Position numbers and translations under genes: made by a program. Under the pieces are notes generated by a model. It had not been told where the DNA came from. It was given only the letters and a program-made list of their open reading frames with translations, and searched no databases. From Streptomyces sp. AC555_RSS877 (GTDB taxonomy: Bacteria; Actinomycetota; Actinomycetes; Streptomycetales; Streptomycetaceae), in assembly GCF_019049245.1 (NCBI RefSeq), contig NZ_JAGMUK010000218.1, positions 1 to 64,000 on the forward strand: DNA of 64,000 nt, read 5' to 3'. Shown here piece by piece: positions 43,411 to 52,169 of the stretch (position 1 is its first letter; every line of letters starts with the position of its first letter).

Positions 43411-43755
43411 TCAGGCGTCCTGGACGAGCCCGACGAGGTTCCCGTCCGCGTCCTTCACCGAGGCGATCATCCTGCCGCCGCCGACCTCCTGAACGTCCTG
43501 GAGCAGTTCGGCGCCCGCGTCGAGCAGCGCGGCGAGCCGGCCCCGGATGTCGGCGACGTGCCAGTAGGGGACGGGGCCGGTCATGCCCTTGGCGTGTCCG
43601 TTCGGGTCCAGGCCGACGTCCTGGCCGGCGTCCTTGAAGCCGACGTAGTAGGGCTCGTCCGCGTACGGCTCGACCTCCAGCAGGGCGCTGAACAGGGCCT
43701 TCGCCCGGGCGATGTCCTTGACGGGGTAGACGATCGTGTTGAGACCGGCGGTCAT
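43411..43755 (-). CDS. VOC/glyoxalase-family protein
   Basis: 114 residues with one paired beta-alpha-beta-beta-beta unit: LNTIVYPVKDIARAKALFSA at the start, EPYYVGFKDAGQDVGLD in the middle and IASVKDADGNLVGLVQDA at the end, where the metal Glu of glyoxalases is replaced by G/L-type residues. GAGGAG precedes ATG 43755. It may bind a small hydrophobic ligand or antibiotic rather than act as an enzyme. It is 91 bp upstream of marR on the same strand. Confidence 0.85.
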   Translation of the reverse strand: MTAGLNTIVYPVKDIARAKALFSALLEVEPYADEPYYVGFKDAGQDVGLDPNGHAKGMTGPVPYWHVADIRGRLAALLDAGAELLQDVQEVGGGRMIASVKDADGNLVGLVQDA

Positions 43756-43849
43756 GGCGGGCTCCTCGGTGCTGCGCGGACCGACGGATTTCGTCGGTGG
43801 TCCCACGCTAGGCCGGGCGGCGGGGGAGCGGCTTCTCCGATCCTGACCG

Positions 43850-44225
43850 TTTGCCGCGAGCCTGTCGGGCCACCGCCCGCCGGGAGCGGAGACACGCGGG
43901 CAGATCCCCGTGATCACAGACGTGCGCGCACTCCGGCCCGGTCGAGCGAGGCCGCACCGCGGCGATACGGGCGCGCAGGGCGTCGGCCTCCCGCCGCAGC
44001 AGCACGTCACCCGGCGCCGTCGGTGCCACTCGCAGTCGTGGTGCGGATCGCGTCCAGCGACACGCCCGCTCCTCGCTGCGCGGCACGACGGCCACCGCAC
44101 GCACACGCGATCATCGGCGCGCCGTAGGGGCGAAGCCCTGCCGGTCCCGTGCCCGGGTGATCAGCCCCACCGACTCCCCGTACCGCAGCACGTGAGGGAC
44201 CGGCCCGAAGTGCTCCGCGACGCCG
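43850..44225 (-). pseudogene. MerR-family regulator remnant
   Basis: Three fragments on the minus strand in different frames match MerR order: PHVLRYGESVGLITRARDR (winged-helix region), GVSLDAIRTT (the usual 'GLSLDEIR' helix) and LLRREADALRARIAAVRP (dimerisation coiled coil), followed by CAHVCDHGDLPAC. Frameshifts separate them and no full-length frame exists. Confidence 0.6.
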
Positions 44226-44546
44226 GCCCGGTCACGGTGGCTCCCCGCGCCGCACGCGCCCACTGCTGACGTGCTCTCCGCGGTGGTTTCGGCGACCTGC
44301 GCGTCGAGCTGGGACGACGGTTCTCACCGGCCCGGACGCCCTGCCGCTGCTGTGCAGTCTCGCCAAGGCGGTGTGTGCCGCCGGGCGGTGAGCCGGGAGC
44401 GGACCGAGGGCGGGATCGCCGAGCAGCGGCAGGGCGTGGAGGGAGTCCGGCTGTTCGTGCCGGTGTCAACGTTTCCTGGCCTCGGCCACGAGTCCGCTCT
44501 GCTGCCCCGGGTCGGTTCGCGAGTCCGCCCCCGAGACCCTCGAGTT
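44226..44546. other. Gene-poor stretch without supported features
   Basis: Open frames here look like shadows without recognisable domains. The 30-bp repeat array begins at the right end. Confidence 0.5.
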
Positions 44547-44725
44547 GGTTCACGAGTCCGGCCGGATGCCTCGGCTGGTTCACGAGTCCGGCCGGATGCC
44601 TCGGCTGGTTCACGAGTCCGGCCGGATGCCTCGGCTGGTTCACGAGTCGGCCGGATGCCTCGGCTGGTTCACGAGTCCGGCCGGATGCCTCGGCTGGTTC
44701 ACGACTCCAACCCGATGCCTCAGGC
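44547..44725. repeat. 30-bp tandem repeat array
   Basis: Five good units (44547, 44577, 44607, 44637, 44666) and one decayed unit (44696-44725). The fourth has lost one base. The unit starts GGTTCACGAGTCCGGCCGGA. The array follows the stop of the leftward lacI gene directly, so it is its 3' untranslated region, and the decayed unit overlaps the last codons. Confidence 0.9.
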
Positions 44726-45745
44726 CGACTCCCGCTTCACGAGTTCCGTCGGCAGAATCACCGCCGCCGCGTCCTCGCCGCCGATCTGCGCCAGCAGCAC
44801 CCGGACCATCTCGGCGCTGATGCGGTCCCAGGGCTGCCGGATCGTCGTCAGTTCGGGCCGGGAGGCCAGGGCGGCCGGCGAGTCGTCGAAGCCGCCCACC
44901 GCCACGTCGTCCGGCACCCGCCGCCCCGCCCGCTCCAGCGCCGTCAGGACGCCCTGCGCCATCAGGTCGGAGGCGACGAAGACGGCGTCCACGTCCGGGG
45001 CCTGCGCGAGCAGCCGCTCGCCGCCGGCCTCGCCGCTGGCCCGGCTGTAGTCGCCGGAGACGACGAGCCGTTCGTCGATGGCGACGCCTGCCTCGGTGAG
45101 CACTTCCCGGTATCCGGCGAGGCGCTCGACACCGCCCGGCGTGTCCAGCGGGCCGGTGACCACGCCGATGCGGCGACGGCCCAGGGACAGCAGGTGGCGC
45201 ACCATGTCCCGGGCACCGTCCCGGTCGTCGGCCGCCACGTAGCTCACCCGGGAACCGAGCCCGATCGGCTTGCCGCAGGCCACCAGCGGGACGCCCGCCG
45301 CACGCAGCTCCTCGGCGATCGGGTCCCCGGAGTGGCTGGAGACCAGCAGTACCCCGTCGACGTGCCCGGCGGTGATGTAGCGCGTGATGCGCCGCCGCTC
45401 GTCCTCGGTGCCGGCCAGCATCAGCAGCAGCGGGATGTCATGGGCGGCCAGCGCCTGGGTGCAGCCGCGCAACAGGACGTTGAAGTTGGGGTCCTCGAAG
45501 AACCGCTCCTGCGGCTCGCTCAGCAGGAACCCCACCGAGTCGGAACGCCCGGTGATCAGCGAACGCGCGTGCCGGTTGACGACGTACCCGGTCTTGCGGA
45601 TTGCGGCGTTGACCGCCTCCTGGGCGGCGGGGCTGACGTAGTGCCCGCCGTTGAGCACGCGTGAGACGGTGCCGCGTGAGACCCCAGCCTCCCGTGCCAC
45701 GTCGTGGATCGTCGGCGCTCTCCGCCGGGCCCCCGCATTGTTCAT
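44720..45745 (-). CDS. LacI-family transcriptional repressor
   Basis: 341 residues. The DNA-binding part is TIHDVAREAGVSRGTVSRVL (12-31) with hinge NAAIRKTGYVVNRHARSLI. The sugar-binding core follows (SDSVGFLLSEPQERFFEDPN), with AVFVASDLMAQGVLTALERA and VGGFDDSPAALASRPELTTI. ATG 45745 is used; the open frame upstream has no domain. The gene lies about 1.9 kb from the GH42 beta-galactosidase gene, separated by an unrelated gene and debris. It may be the galactan repressor acting at GTGAACGTTCAC-type sites; this is inference. Confidence 0.88.
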   Translation of the reverse strand: MNNAGARRRAPTIHDVAREAGVSRGTVSRVLNGGHYVSPAAQEAVNAAIRKTGYVVNRHARSLITGRSDSVGFLLSEPQERFFEDPNFNVLLRGCTQALAAHDIPLLLMLAGTEDERRRITRYITAGHVDGVLLVSSHSGDPIAEELRAAGVPLVACGKPIGLGSRVSYVAADDRDGARDMVRHLLSLGRRRIGVVTGPLDTPGGVERLAGYREVLTEAGVAIDERLVVSGDYSRASGEAGGERLLAQAPDVDAVFVASDLMAQGVLTALERAGRRVPDDVAVGGFDDSPAALASRPELTTIRQPWDRISAEMVRVLLAQIGGEDAAAVILPTELVKRESA

Positions 45746-45942
45746 GGTCACGACTCTAAGGCCCCGGCGGTCCGATGACGGCCGCCCTGTCGGCGGGATG
45801 ACCGCGGGGGAGGACCACTGGATGCCCATGTTCGCCCTGAGGGGCATGGCCCGCCTCTGGGGGCCCCGCCGCCTGCGACTACGCCTGTTGACCCGCACAC
45901 ACTCTCAGCTTGTTTTTTAAGGTCGGACCGGGCAGTGGCGAC

Positions 45943-46830
45943 ATGCGGCAGCGGGTCACCGACCGCCCGAGCAAATCCGATGGCACCGACAGCCTTCCGA
46001 CGACAAACTGCCCGGTGAACACCCTGCCACCGCCGACCGACCCGCTCCTCCTGCCGGTACGAGACCCGCGCGCCCGCGACCTCGTTCTCGACTATGCGGA
46101 CATGCACGCTCTGGTTGCCGACCTGGTTCTGCCCGGCGATGCGTCGATACACGTCATGAGCGCGATGGAAACCTCCCGCGAGCTCATCCGGCACTCCTCC
46201 TACCGGTACGAGTTCGCCACCGTCGCCGTCACGCATTCCCTGTTCGCCCTGGAGCACGTCCTTGCCGAGCGTCTGGCCACGAACGAACCCCTCCACGAGC
46301 TGATCGAGCGGGCCGCCGACGCAGGGCTCATCACGGCCGGACTCGCCGCCGAACTCGACCGCAGCCGACTGCTCCGTGACAAACTCACGCAGGGCGCCGA
46401 GTCAAGTGCCGCCCTCCGCCCGATCCGGGCCGTCACAATGGTGCGTGCAGTCCTCGATGCCGTCTCCCTGCTCCTTCGCCCACCGTCCGCGGCAGGGACG
46501 GCAGCGCCCGACGTGGGCGGAGCACAGCCCGAAGACGGACTCGCCCGGCTGTGGGAGGACCACCTGCGCGCACTGTTCCCCCACGGCTTCCGCGGCGTGG
46601 ACTTCGACGGCGTAGATCTGGTCCTCCTGGACGCCGACGTCGCCGGCCTCGTGCAGAGAGAGCTGAACGGCGGACTCGCGGACAGTGGCATCGCTTACCT
46701 CTGGGGCTGCATCACCGACCTCGACAAGATCGTGCCCCTGATCAACGAGGAGTACTGCGCCTCCTACTTCACGAAACTTCGGACGCTGGCTCAGGTCGCA
46801 GCAGCGCCCTATATCCCCACCGCGACCTGA
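45943..46830 (+). CDS. Orphan protein with possible HEPN/DUF4145-like core
   Basis: 295 residues, no signal or membrane helix. I do not recognise the whole protein. The middle reads VAVTHSLFALEHVLAERLA, then LIERAADAGLITAGLAAELD and LRDKLTQG, the pattern of HEPN-like helical bundles, although the usual terminal His is Gln. The C-terminal third contains DGVDLVLLDADVAGLVQREL and YLWGCITDLDKIVPLINEEY. Start choices are ATG 45943, TTG 45910 or GTG 46016. Codon use is slightly less G/C-biased than neighbours. Its 3' end overlaps the converging ADP-ribosyltransferase remnant by 22 bp. Confidence 0.6.
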   Translation: MRQRVTDRPSKSDGTDSLPTTNCPVNTLPPPTDPLLLPVRDPRARDLVLDYADMHALVADLVLPGDASIHVMSAMETSRELIRHSSYRYEFATVAVTHSLFALEHVLAERLATNEPLHELIERAADAGLITAGLAAELDRSRLLRDKLTQGAESSAALRPIRAVTMVRAVLDAVSLLLRPPSAAGTAAPDVGGAQPEDGLARLWEDHLRALFPHGFRGVDFDGVDLVLLDADVAGLVQRELNGGLADSGIAYLWGCITDLDKIVPLINEEYCASYFTKLRTLAQVAAAPYIPTAT

Positions 46831-47437
46831 CCACCGGGTGAGACCTGGGGCCTCCCACGACCCTCGACCTTGATGACCTCCAGGTCGTAGAGGGCAGCCC
46901 GTCTCGCCGGGTCGTCGAGGCGGCCGACGCCGGTCACCCGGTACTGAGTGCCGGGCGGGAGGATGTTCTCCGCCTCGTCGTCGGACTCGCCGACGGATGT
47001 GACGTCGAGCGTCTGGGCGCCCGGTGGCTCCTTGATGCGGAAGAACGTGCCGTCTTTCTTGCCGCGGCCCGGGTGGCGTCCTTTCGCTGGTGCTGGAGGA
47101 GACGACTCCCTGGTCGTGAATCCGTGGTCGTGGAAGACGTCGCCCTCGCTCAGGTCCATGACGTGGTTGCGCATCCCCGGTACAGGGTCTTCTCGCTGGT
47201 GGTGGGCTCCTGGGCGTCGATGAGGTCGCTGAGGACCGACACCTGCCGCCGTACGTCTTCCCTGGTGACGTCGGCCGGGAACGCGCCGAAGCGCAGGTGC
47301 CGGTTCATGTCGTCGTAGGCGGCGAGCGTGTACGCGTGGAGGACTTCGCAGTGTCCCTCGGCCGAGTAGCGGGGTTGCTGCCCATGAGCCCGCCGTTGGG
47401 GTGCCGGGTGGGGCCGCCGCCTGCCTCGTCTCCGCAC
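46809..47437 (-). pseudogene. ADP-ribosyltransferase (R-S-E type), frameshifted
   Basis: Two minus-strand frames together read as an ART exoenzyme domain: YDDMNRHLRFGAFPADV and TSEKTLYRG in the upstream frame, then MRNHVMDLSEGDVFHDHGFT in the next, ending TFFRIKEPPGAQTLDVTSVG, ESDDEAENILPPGTQYRV. The catalytic Arg (LYRG) and the ExE (EAE) segment are visible. The frame breaks near 47180, where a run of G appears one base short. An STS-like SSSTSE in a third frame near 47085-47100 suggests more indels. It looks like an inactivated toxin or modifying enzyme. Confidence 0.7.
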
Positions 47438-47622
47438 GCTGAGCGAAAGTGAAAGCCGACAATTCCCTTGGCTTCTCCCGTGGCGCCGAGCTGACTGTGA
47501 TCGTGCACAGCATGCTTCGCTTCCAAACCCTTGGCAAGCCTCACCCTTGTACGGTTATCTTGGCCCGCAAGCTACTGGCGCTGTGTGTGCACGTTCCCAA
47601 CCACCAGAAACGGGAGAGACCC

Positions 47623-49644
47623 ATGCCGGAGACCACCCCCAGGGGCCTCACCAGGCTCGCCTTCGGCGGGGACTACAACCCGGAGCAGTGGCCCGAGAGC
47701 GTGTGGGAGGAGGACGTACGGCTGATGCGGGAGGCCGGCGTCACCATGGTGAGCGTCGGGATCTTCTCCTGGGCGCTGCTGGAGCCCGCACCCGGAACAT
47801 ACGACTTCGGCTGGCTGGACCGGCTCCTGGACCTGCTGCACGACAACGGCATACGCGTCGACCTCGGCACGCCCACCGTGGTGCCCCCGGCCTGGTTCTA
47901 CGGCGCCCACCCCGACGCGCTGCCCCTGACGGCTGACGGCGTACGCCTCGCGTTCGGCTCACGGGGCGCGATCTGCCACAGCAACGCCGACTACCGCGCG
48001 GCCGCCGCGAACATCACCACCCGGCTGGCCGAGCGTTACGCCGGGCACCCGGCCCTGGCCATGTGGCACGTGCACAACGAGTACGGCGTCCCGGTCTCCG
48101 CCTGCTACTGCGACTCCTGCGCCGCCCACTTCCGCCGCTGGCTGGCCACGACGTACGGGACCGTCGACGCCGTCAACGAGGCCTGGGGCACCGCCTTCTG
48201 GGGACAGCGCTACGCCGGCCTCGACCAGATCAACCCGCCGCGCACGGCGCCCACGGTCGGCAATCCGGGCCAGGCGCTGGACTACAAGCGGTTCGCGGAC
48301 GCCACCATGCGCGAGAACTTCCGCACGGAGCGGGACATCCTGCACCGCCTCTCGCCCGGCATCCCGGTCACCACCAACTTCATGACCGCGTTCAGCCAGT
48401 GCGACTCCGTCGACTACTGGGCCTGGGGCCGCGAGGTCGACCTGGTCACCAACGACCACTACCTGATCACCGACGGCCGCCGCACGCACGTCAACCTCGC
48501 GATGGCCGCCGACCTGACCCGCTCGGTCGCGGGCGGCGCCCCGTGGCTGCTGCTCGAGCACTCCACCTCGGGCATCAACTGGCAGCCCCGCAATCCCGCG
48601 AAGGCCCCCGGCCAGATGGCCCGCAACTCCCTCGCGCACGTGGCGCGCGGCTCCGAGGGCGCCATGTTCTTCCAGTGGCGCCAGTCGCGGCGCGGCGCCG
48701 AGAAGTTCCACTCGGCGATGGTCCCGCACGGCGGCACGGAGACCCGTGTGTGGCGCGAAGTGGTCGAACTGGGCGCGTCCCTCGACTCGTTGAGCACCGT
48801 CCGGGGCACCCGCGCCGTCGCCGACGTGGCGGTCCTGTGGGACTGGCACTCCTGGTGGGCGCAGAACCTCCAGTGGCGCCCCAGCGAGGACCACGACCCG
48901 CGCGAGCGCGCCGACGCCTTCTACGAGGCCCTCTACGACCGCCACCTCACCGTCGACTTCGCGCACCCGGAAGCCGACTTGTCGGCCTATCCCCTTGTCG
49001 TCGTCCCCGCGCTGTACCTGATGACGGAGGCGGCAGGCCGCAACGTCAAGGAGTACGTCGAGAACGGCGGCACCCTCGTGGTCTCCTACTTCTCCGGCAT
49101 CGTCGACGAGCACGACGCCGTGCACGAGGGCGCCTACCCGGGGGCGCTGCGGGACGTACTCGGCCTGACCGTCGAGGAGTTCTCGCCGCTGCTGAAGGAC
49201 CAGTTGGTGCGCATCACCGGCCCCGACGGCTCCGAGCTCACCGCGGACGTGTGGACCGAGTTCGTGGTGCCGCGCGGCGCCGAGACCGTGTGGACGTACA
49301 CCGACGGCCTGGCCGCCGGCCACCCGGCCGTCACCCGGCACCGCCTCGGCGAGGGCACCGCCTGGTACGTCTCCACGCGCCTGGCCGCCGAGGGCCTGGA
49401 CGCCCTGCTGGGCTGGGCCGTCGAGGACGCCGACATCGGCACCCGTGCCGACCTGCCCCGCGACGTCGAGGTGGTACGCCGGACCGGCGAGTCGGGCACC
49501 TATCTGTTCGCGATCAACCACACCGCCACGGACGTCAAGGTGCCGCTGGACGTCGACGGCACGGAGCTGCTGACCGGTGAACGGGCCGCGGGCCGCCTCG
49601 GCGTCCCGGCGGGGGCCGTCCGCGTCGTCCGGCTCGACGGCTGA
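47623..49644 (+). CDS. GH42 beta-galactosidase
   Basis: 673 residues. FGGDYNPEQWPESVWEEDVR begins the barrel. The acid/base Glu153 is in HVHNEYGVPV and the nucleophile Glu312 in LLEHSTSGINW. CYCDSCAAHF holds three metal-site cysteines. A trimerisation domain (about 390-600) and a small beta domain follow. It hydrolyses beta-galactosides such as galactan oligosaccharides inside the cell, fitting the secreted GH53 enzyme at 31-32 kb. GGGAGAG precedes ATG 47623; the open frame back to 47449 is not conserved. Confidence 0.93.
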   Translation: MPETTPRGLTRLAFGGDYNPEQWPESVWEEDVRLMREAGVTMVSVGIFSWALLEPAPGTYDFGWLDRLLDLLHDNGIRVDLGTPTVVPPAWFYGAHPDALPLTADGVRLAFGSRGAICHSNADYRAAAANITTRLAERYAGHPALAMWHVHNEYGVPVSACYCDSCAAHFRRWLATTYGTVDAVNEAWGTAFWGQRYAGLDQINPPRTAPTVGNPGQALDYKRFADATMRENFRTERDILHRLSPGIPVTTNFMTAFSQCDSVDYWAWGREVDLVTNDHYLITDGRRTHVNLAMAADLTRSVAGGAPWLLLEHSTSGINWQPRNPAKAPGQMARNSLAHVARGSEGAMFFQWRQSRRGAEKFHSAMVPHGGTETRVWREVVELGASLDSLSTVRGTRAVADVAVLWDWHSWWAQNLQWRPSEDHDPRERADAFYEALYDRHLTVDFAHPEADLSAYPLVVVPALYLMTEAAGRNVKEYVENGGTLVVSYFSGIVDEHDAVHEGAYPGALRDVLGLTVEEFSPLLKDQLVRITGPDGSELTADVWTEFVVPRGAETVWTYTDGLAAGHPAVTRHRLGEGTAWYVSTRLAAEGLDALLGWAVEDADIGTRADLPRDVEVVRRTGESGTYLFAINHTATDVKVPLDVDGTELLTGERAAGRLGVPAGAVRVVRLDG

Positions 49645-49651
49645 ACCGACT

Positions 49652-49685
49652 CCCCTCCGCCCGTGCGAGCGCACGGGCGGAGGGG
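49652..49685. terminator. Terminator hairpin after GH42 gene
   Basis: A perfect 16-bp stem (49652-49667 with 49670-49685) eight bases after the stop codon. Confidence 0.9.
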
Positions 49686-49844
49686 AGGGGCCTCGCACCC
49701 CGCCAGGCACAGCCCTGTGCCGAACGACCTTTTCTCGCAGGGGAGTTCGGTACCGGACAACGTCGCGGAGTCCCGTGCGCGGTGGCATCGGCTGCGCCAC
49801 AGTGGGAAGACGCTGTACGAGGAGCCCGGACGGAGGGAAACGCG

Positions 49845-50132
49845 ATGCTGAGGACTCCCACCGGCGCGAGGCGTCTTGTCATCCTGGAATGGCTGAAGGA
49901 CCCGGCCGCGCACTTCCCGCCGCAGCCGTACGGCGATCCCGTGACGGACGGGGTGACCGCCGACGCCGTCGCCGGGAAACTCGGGGTCCGCCGGGCCGTC
50001 GCCGAGACCCATCTCGACCTGCTCGCGGACATCGGCCTGCTGCGCACCAGGCGGATCCGGCGCCGCACCCACTACCGGCGCGACGAGATGCGGATCGCCG
50101 AGGTGGCGCGCATGTTCGAAAAGGGCTGGTAG
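49845..50132 (+). CDS. Small ArsR-like winged-helix protein
   Basis: 95 residues, a single winged helix-turn-helix domain: RRLVILEWLKDPAAHFPPQ, then DGVTADAVAGKLGVRRAVAE, THLDLLADIGLLRTRRIRRR and an aromatic/basic wing. It has no metal-site cysteines, so it is not a metal sensor of the classic ArsR kind. GGAGGGAAA lies before ATG 49845. It is 67 bp upstream of the SMP-30-like gene and may control it. Confidence 0.75.
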   Translation: MLRTPTGARRLVILEWLKDPAAHFPPQPYGDPVTDGVTADAVAGKLGVRRAVAETHLDLLADIGLLRTRRIRRRTHYRRDEMRIAEVARMFEKGW

Positions 50133-50199
50133 GCGACCGGCCCGCGGGGGTACCCGCCTGCGAGGAGGACGTGCCCCCGGCAGCGAAGGGCAGGCGCGC

Positions 50200-51162
50200 A
50201 TGAACCGTCCCACGGCTCTGCTTCCCCGCCACTACGTGGCGATCGGCGGCCGCGGCCCCGAGGACGTGGTGGCCGACGACCGCGGCCGCGTGCTGACCGG
50301 CGTCCAGGACGGCCGGATCCTGCGCCTGAGCGGCCTGACCGACCCCGCCACGACCCGCGTCGAGGTGCTCACCAGGACCGGAGGCAGGCCGCTCGGCCTC
50401 CACCTCCTGCCCGACGACGCCCTGTTGGTGTGCGACGCCGAACGCGGACTGCTGGGCGTGGACCTCACCGACGGCACGGTACGGGTCCTCGCCGCCTCGA
50501 TGGCGGGGGAGCGGCTGCGCTTCTGCAGCAACGTGGTCGCCCTCTCCGACGGAACCGTGTACTTCACCGTCTCCAGCCGCCGCTACCCGCTCGAGGAGTG
50601 GATCGGCGACCTGGTCGAGCGCACCGGCACAGGCCGGCTCCTGCGCCTGGTCCCGGGCACCGACGAGCCCGAAGTCCTGCTGGAGGGCCTGCAGTTCGCC
50701 AACGGCCTCGCACCGAGCACCGACGAGACCTTCCTGGTCGTCGCGGAGACGGGCGCCTACCGGCTGACCCGGTACTGGCTCACCGGACCGAAGGCGGGCC
50801 GCGCCGAACCCTTCGTCGAGAACCTGCCGGGCATGCCCGACAACCTCTGGCGCGGTGCACCGGACGGCCCGATCTGGGTCCCGCTGGCCGGCCCTCGCGT
50901 GCCGCCCCTCGACCTGCTGCACCGCGGCACCCCCGACGTCCGCCGCACCGCCGCCCGCATCGCCGTGCGCGCCCCGTTCCGCCCCTCCGGCACGATCGGC
51001 ATCCTCGCGGTCGACGACCACGGCGAGATCGTCCACCACCTCAGCCGCCGCCGCTCCGGCTTCCGCATGGTCACCAGCGTCTGCGAGACCGACGGCCACC
51101 TGATCCTGGGCAGCCTGTGGGAACCCGGCATCGCGGTCTGCGAGGCGCCGCACCCGAAGTGA
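50200..51162 (+). CDS. SMP-30/gluconolactonase- or strictosidine-synthase-like beta-propeller
   Basis: 320 residues with the six-bladed propeller style: GPEDVVADDRGRVLTGVQDG, GRPLGLHLLPDDALLVCDAE, FCSNVVALSDGTVYFTVSS, QFANGLAPSTDETFLVVAET and PDNLWRGAPDGPIWVPLAGP. It resembles lactone hydrolases or strictosidine synthase-like esterases that use one Ca2+ ion. No signal peptide is seen. The substrate is unknown. Confidence 0.8.
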   Translation: MNRPTALLPRHYVAIGGRGPEDVVADDRGRVLTGVQDGRILRLSGLTDPATTRVEVLTRTGGRPLGLHLLPDDALLVCDAERGLLGVDLTDGTVRVLAASMAGERLRFCSNVVALSDGTVYFTVSSRRYPLEEWIGDLVERTGTGRLLRLVPGTDEPEVLLEGLQFANGLAPSTDETFLVVAETGAYRLTRYWLTGPKAGRAEPFVENLPGMPDNLWRGAPDGPIWVPLAGPRVPPLDLLHRGTPDVRRTAARIAVRAPFRPSGTIGILAVDDHGEIVHHLSRRRSGFRMVTSVCETDGHLILGSLWEPGIAVCEAPHPK

Positions 51163-51327
51163 CCCCGACCCGGACCGGGGTTAACCTGTTGACCAGCCGC
51201 GATCACCACGCGGCGCGGCGGTGGGGCCCGCCGTACCCGAACCGCGGCCCGGATGCCGCCAACGGTCCCTACTTGCGATGGAGCGTGCCCGCACGCCAGG
51301 GCCCCGGCGAGTAGGAGTCGTACGACC

Positions 51328-51783
51328 ATGACAGCCCAGGAGACCGACAGCCTTCGTGTCCCCGCCCCGCGACAGCCCGTCTGGCGTGGCCAGGCACCGG
51401 TCGTCGCGGTGGTCGCGCTCGGCGGTGCCCTCGGCGCCACCGCCCGGTACGCGGCCGCTGTGTGGTGGCCCGCCCAGCCGGGCGGATTCCCCTGGGCGAC
51501 CTTCTGGACCAACGTCGCCGGCTGTGCCGTCATCGGCGTGTTCATGGTGGTCATCACCGACGTGTGGGCCGCTCACCGGCTCGTCCGCCCCTTCTTCGGC
51601 ACCGGCGTCCTCGGCGGCTTCACCACCTTCTCGACGTACGCGGTCGACATCCAGAAGCTGATCGACTCCGGCCATCCCCGCACGGGGCTGGCCTATCTCT
51701 TCGCGACCCTGGTCGCGGCGCTCACGGCGGTGTGGCTCACGGTCGCGGCCACCCGCCGTGTGCTGAAGTGGAGGCGGCCATGA
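51328..51783 (+). CDS. crcB: Fluoride channel Fluc/CrcB, first subunit
   Basis: 151 residues, four membrane helices. Motifs: GGALGATARYAAA, FPWATFWTNVAGCAVIGVF and GTGVLGGFTTFSTYAVD, which form the central Na+ site and fluoride pore. AGGAG stands before ATG 51328. Fluc channels dimerise head to tail; in Gram-positive bacteria two different genes often supply the halves, as here with the gene at 52.2 kb. No fluoride riboswitch consensus was found upstream. Confidence 0.9.
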   Translation: MTAQETDSLRVPAPRQPVWRGQAPVVAVVALGGALGATARYAAAVWWPAQPGGFPWATFWTNVAGCAVIGVFMVVITDVWAAHRLVRPFFGTGVLGGFTTFSTYAVDIQKLIDSGHPRTGLAYLFATLVAALTAVWLTVAATRRVLKWRRP

Positions 51784-52169
51784 CGAGGCTGACCGGCAGC
51801 GCCCTGCGGGTGACCGTCTTCGTCGGCGAGCACGACACCTGGCACCACAAGCCCCTCTACAGCGAGATCGTGCACCGCGCCCACGGGGCCGGCCTCGCGG
51901 GCGCCAGCGTCTTCCGCGGCATCGAGGGCTTCGGCGCCTCCTCCCTGATCCACACCTCCCGGCTGCTGTCCCTGAACGAGGACCTGCCGGTGGCCGTCGT
52001 GATAGTGGACGACGAGGAGCGGGTACGGGCGTTCCTGCCGCAGCTCGACGAACTCGTCACCGAGGGTCTGGTGATCCTCGACGACTGCGAGGTCATCAGG
52101 TACGTCGGCCAGGAGGACGAAAAGGATGAAAAGGGCGATCCGGGCGCGAAGGGTAAGAGGTGGTTGTGA
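51780..52169 (+). CDS. DUF190 (PII-like) protein
   Basis: 129 residues: LRVTVFVGEHDTWHHKPLYS, EIVHRAHGAGLAGASVFRGI, EGFG, then DLPVAVVIVDDEERVRAFLP and a charged C-terminal tail. This is the DUF190 fold, a relative of PII signalling proteins. It overlaps both crcB genes by four bases, so it is probably co-translated and may regulate the channel in response to a nucleotide or ion; this is inference. Confidence 0.88.
   Translation: MTRLTGSALRVTVFVGEHDTWHHKPLYSEIVHRAHGAGLAGASVFRGIEGFGASSLIHTSRLLSLNEDLPVAVVIVDDEERVRAFLPQLDELVTEGLVILDDCEVIRYVGQEDEKDEKGDPGAKGKRWL

Noticed and set aside
44547..44725. CRISPR array
   Set aside because: The 30-bp units are directly contiguous, without unique spacers, and no cas genes are nearby.
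51163..51327. Fluoride riboswitch upstream of crcB
   Set aside because: I looked for the crcB-motif consensus (GGNGAUGG and later conserved CUGAUG/CCUAC parts) and did not find it in order; only a weak hairpin after the previous gene is present.
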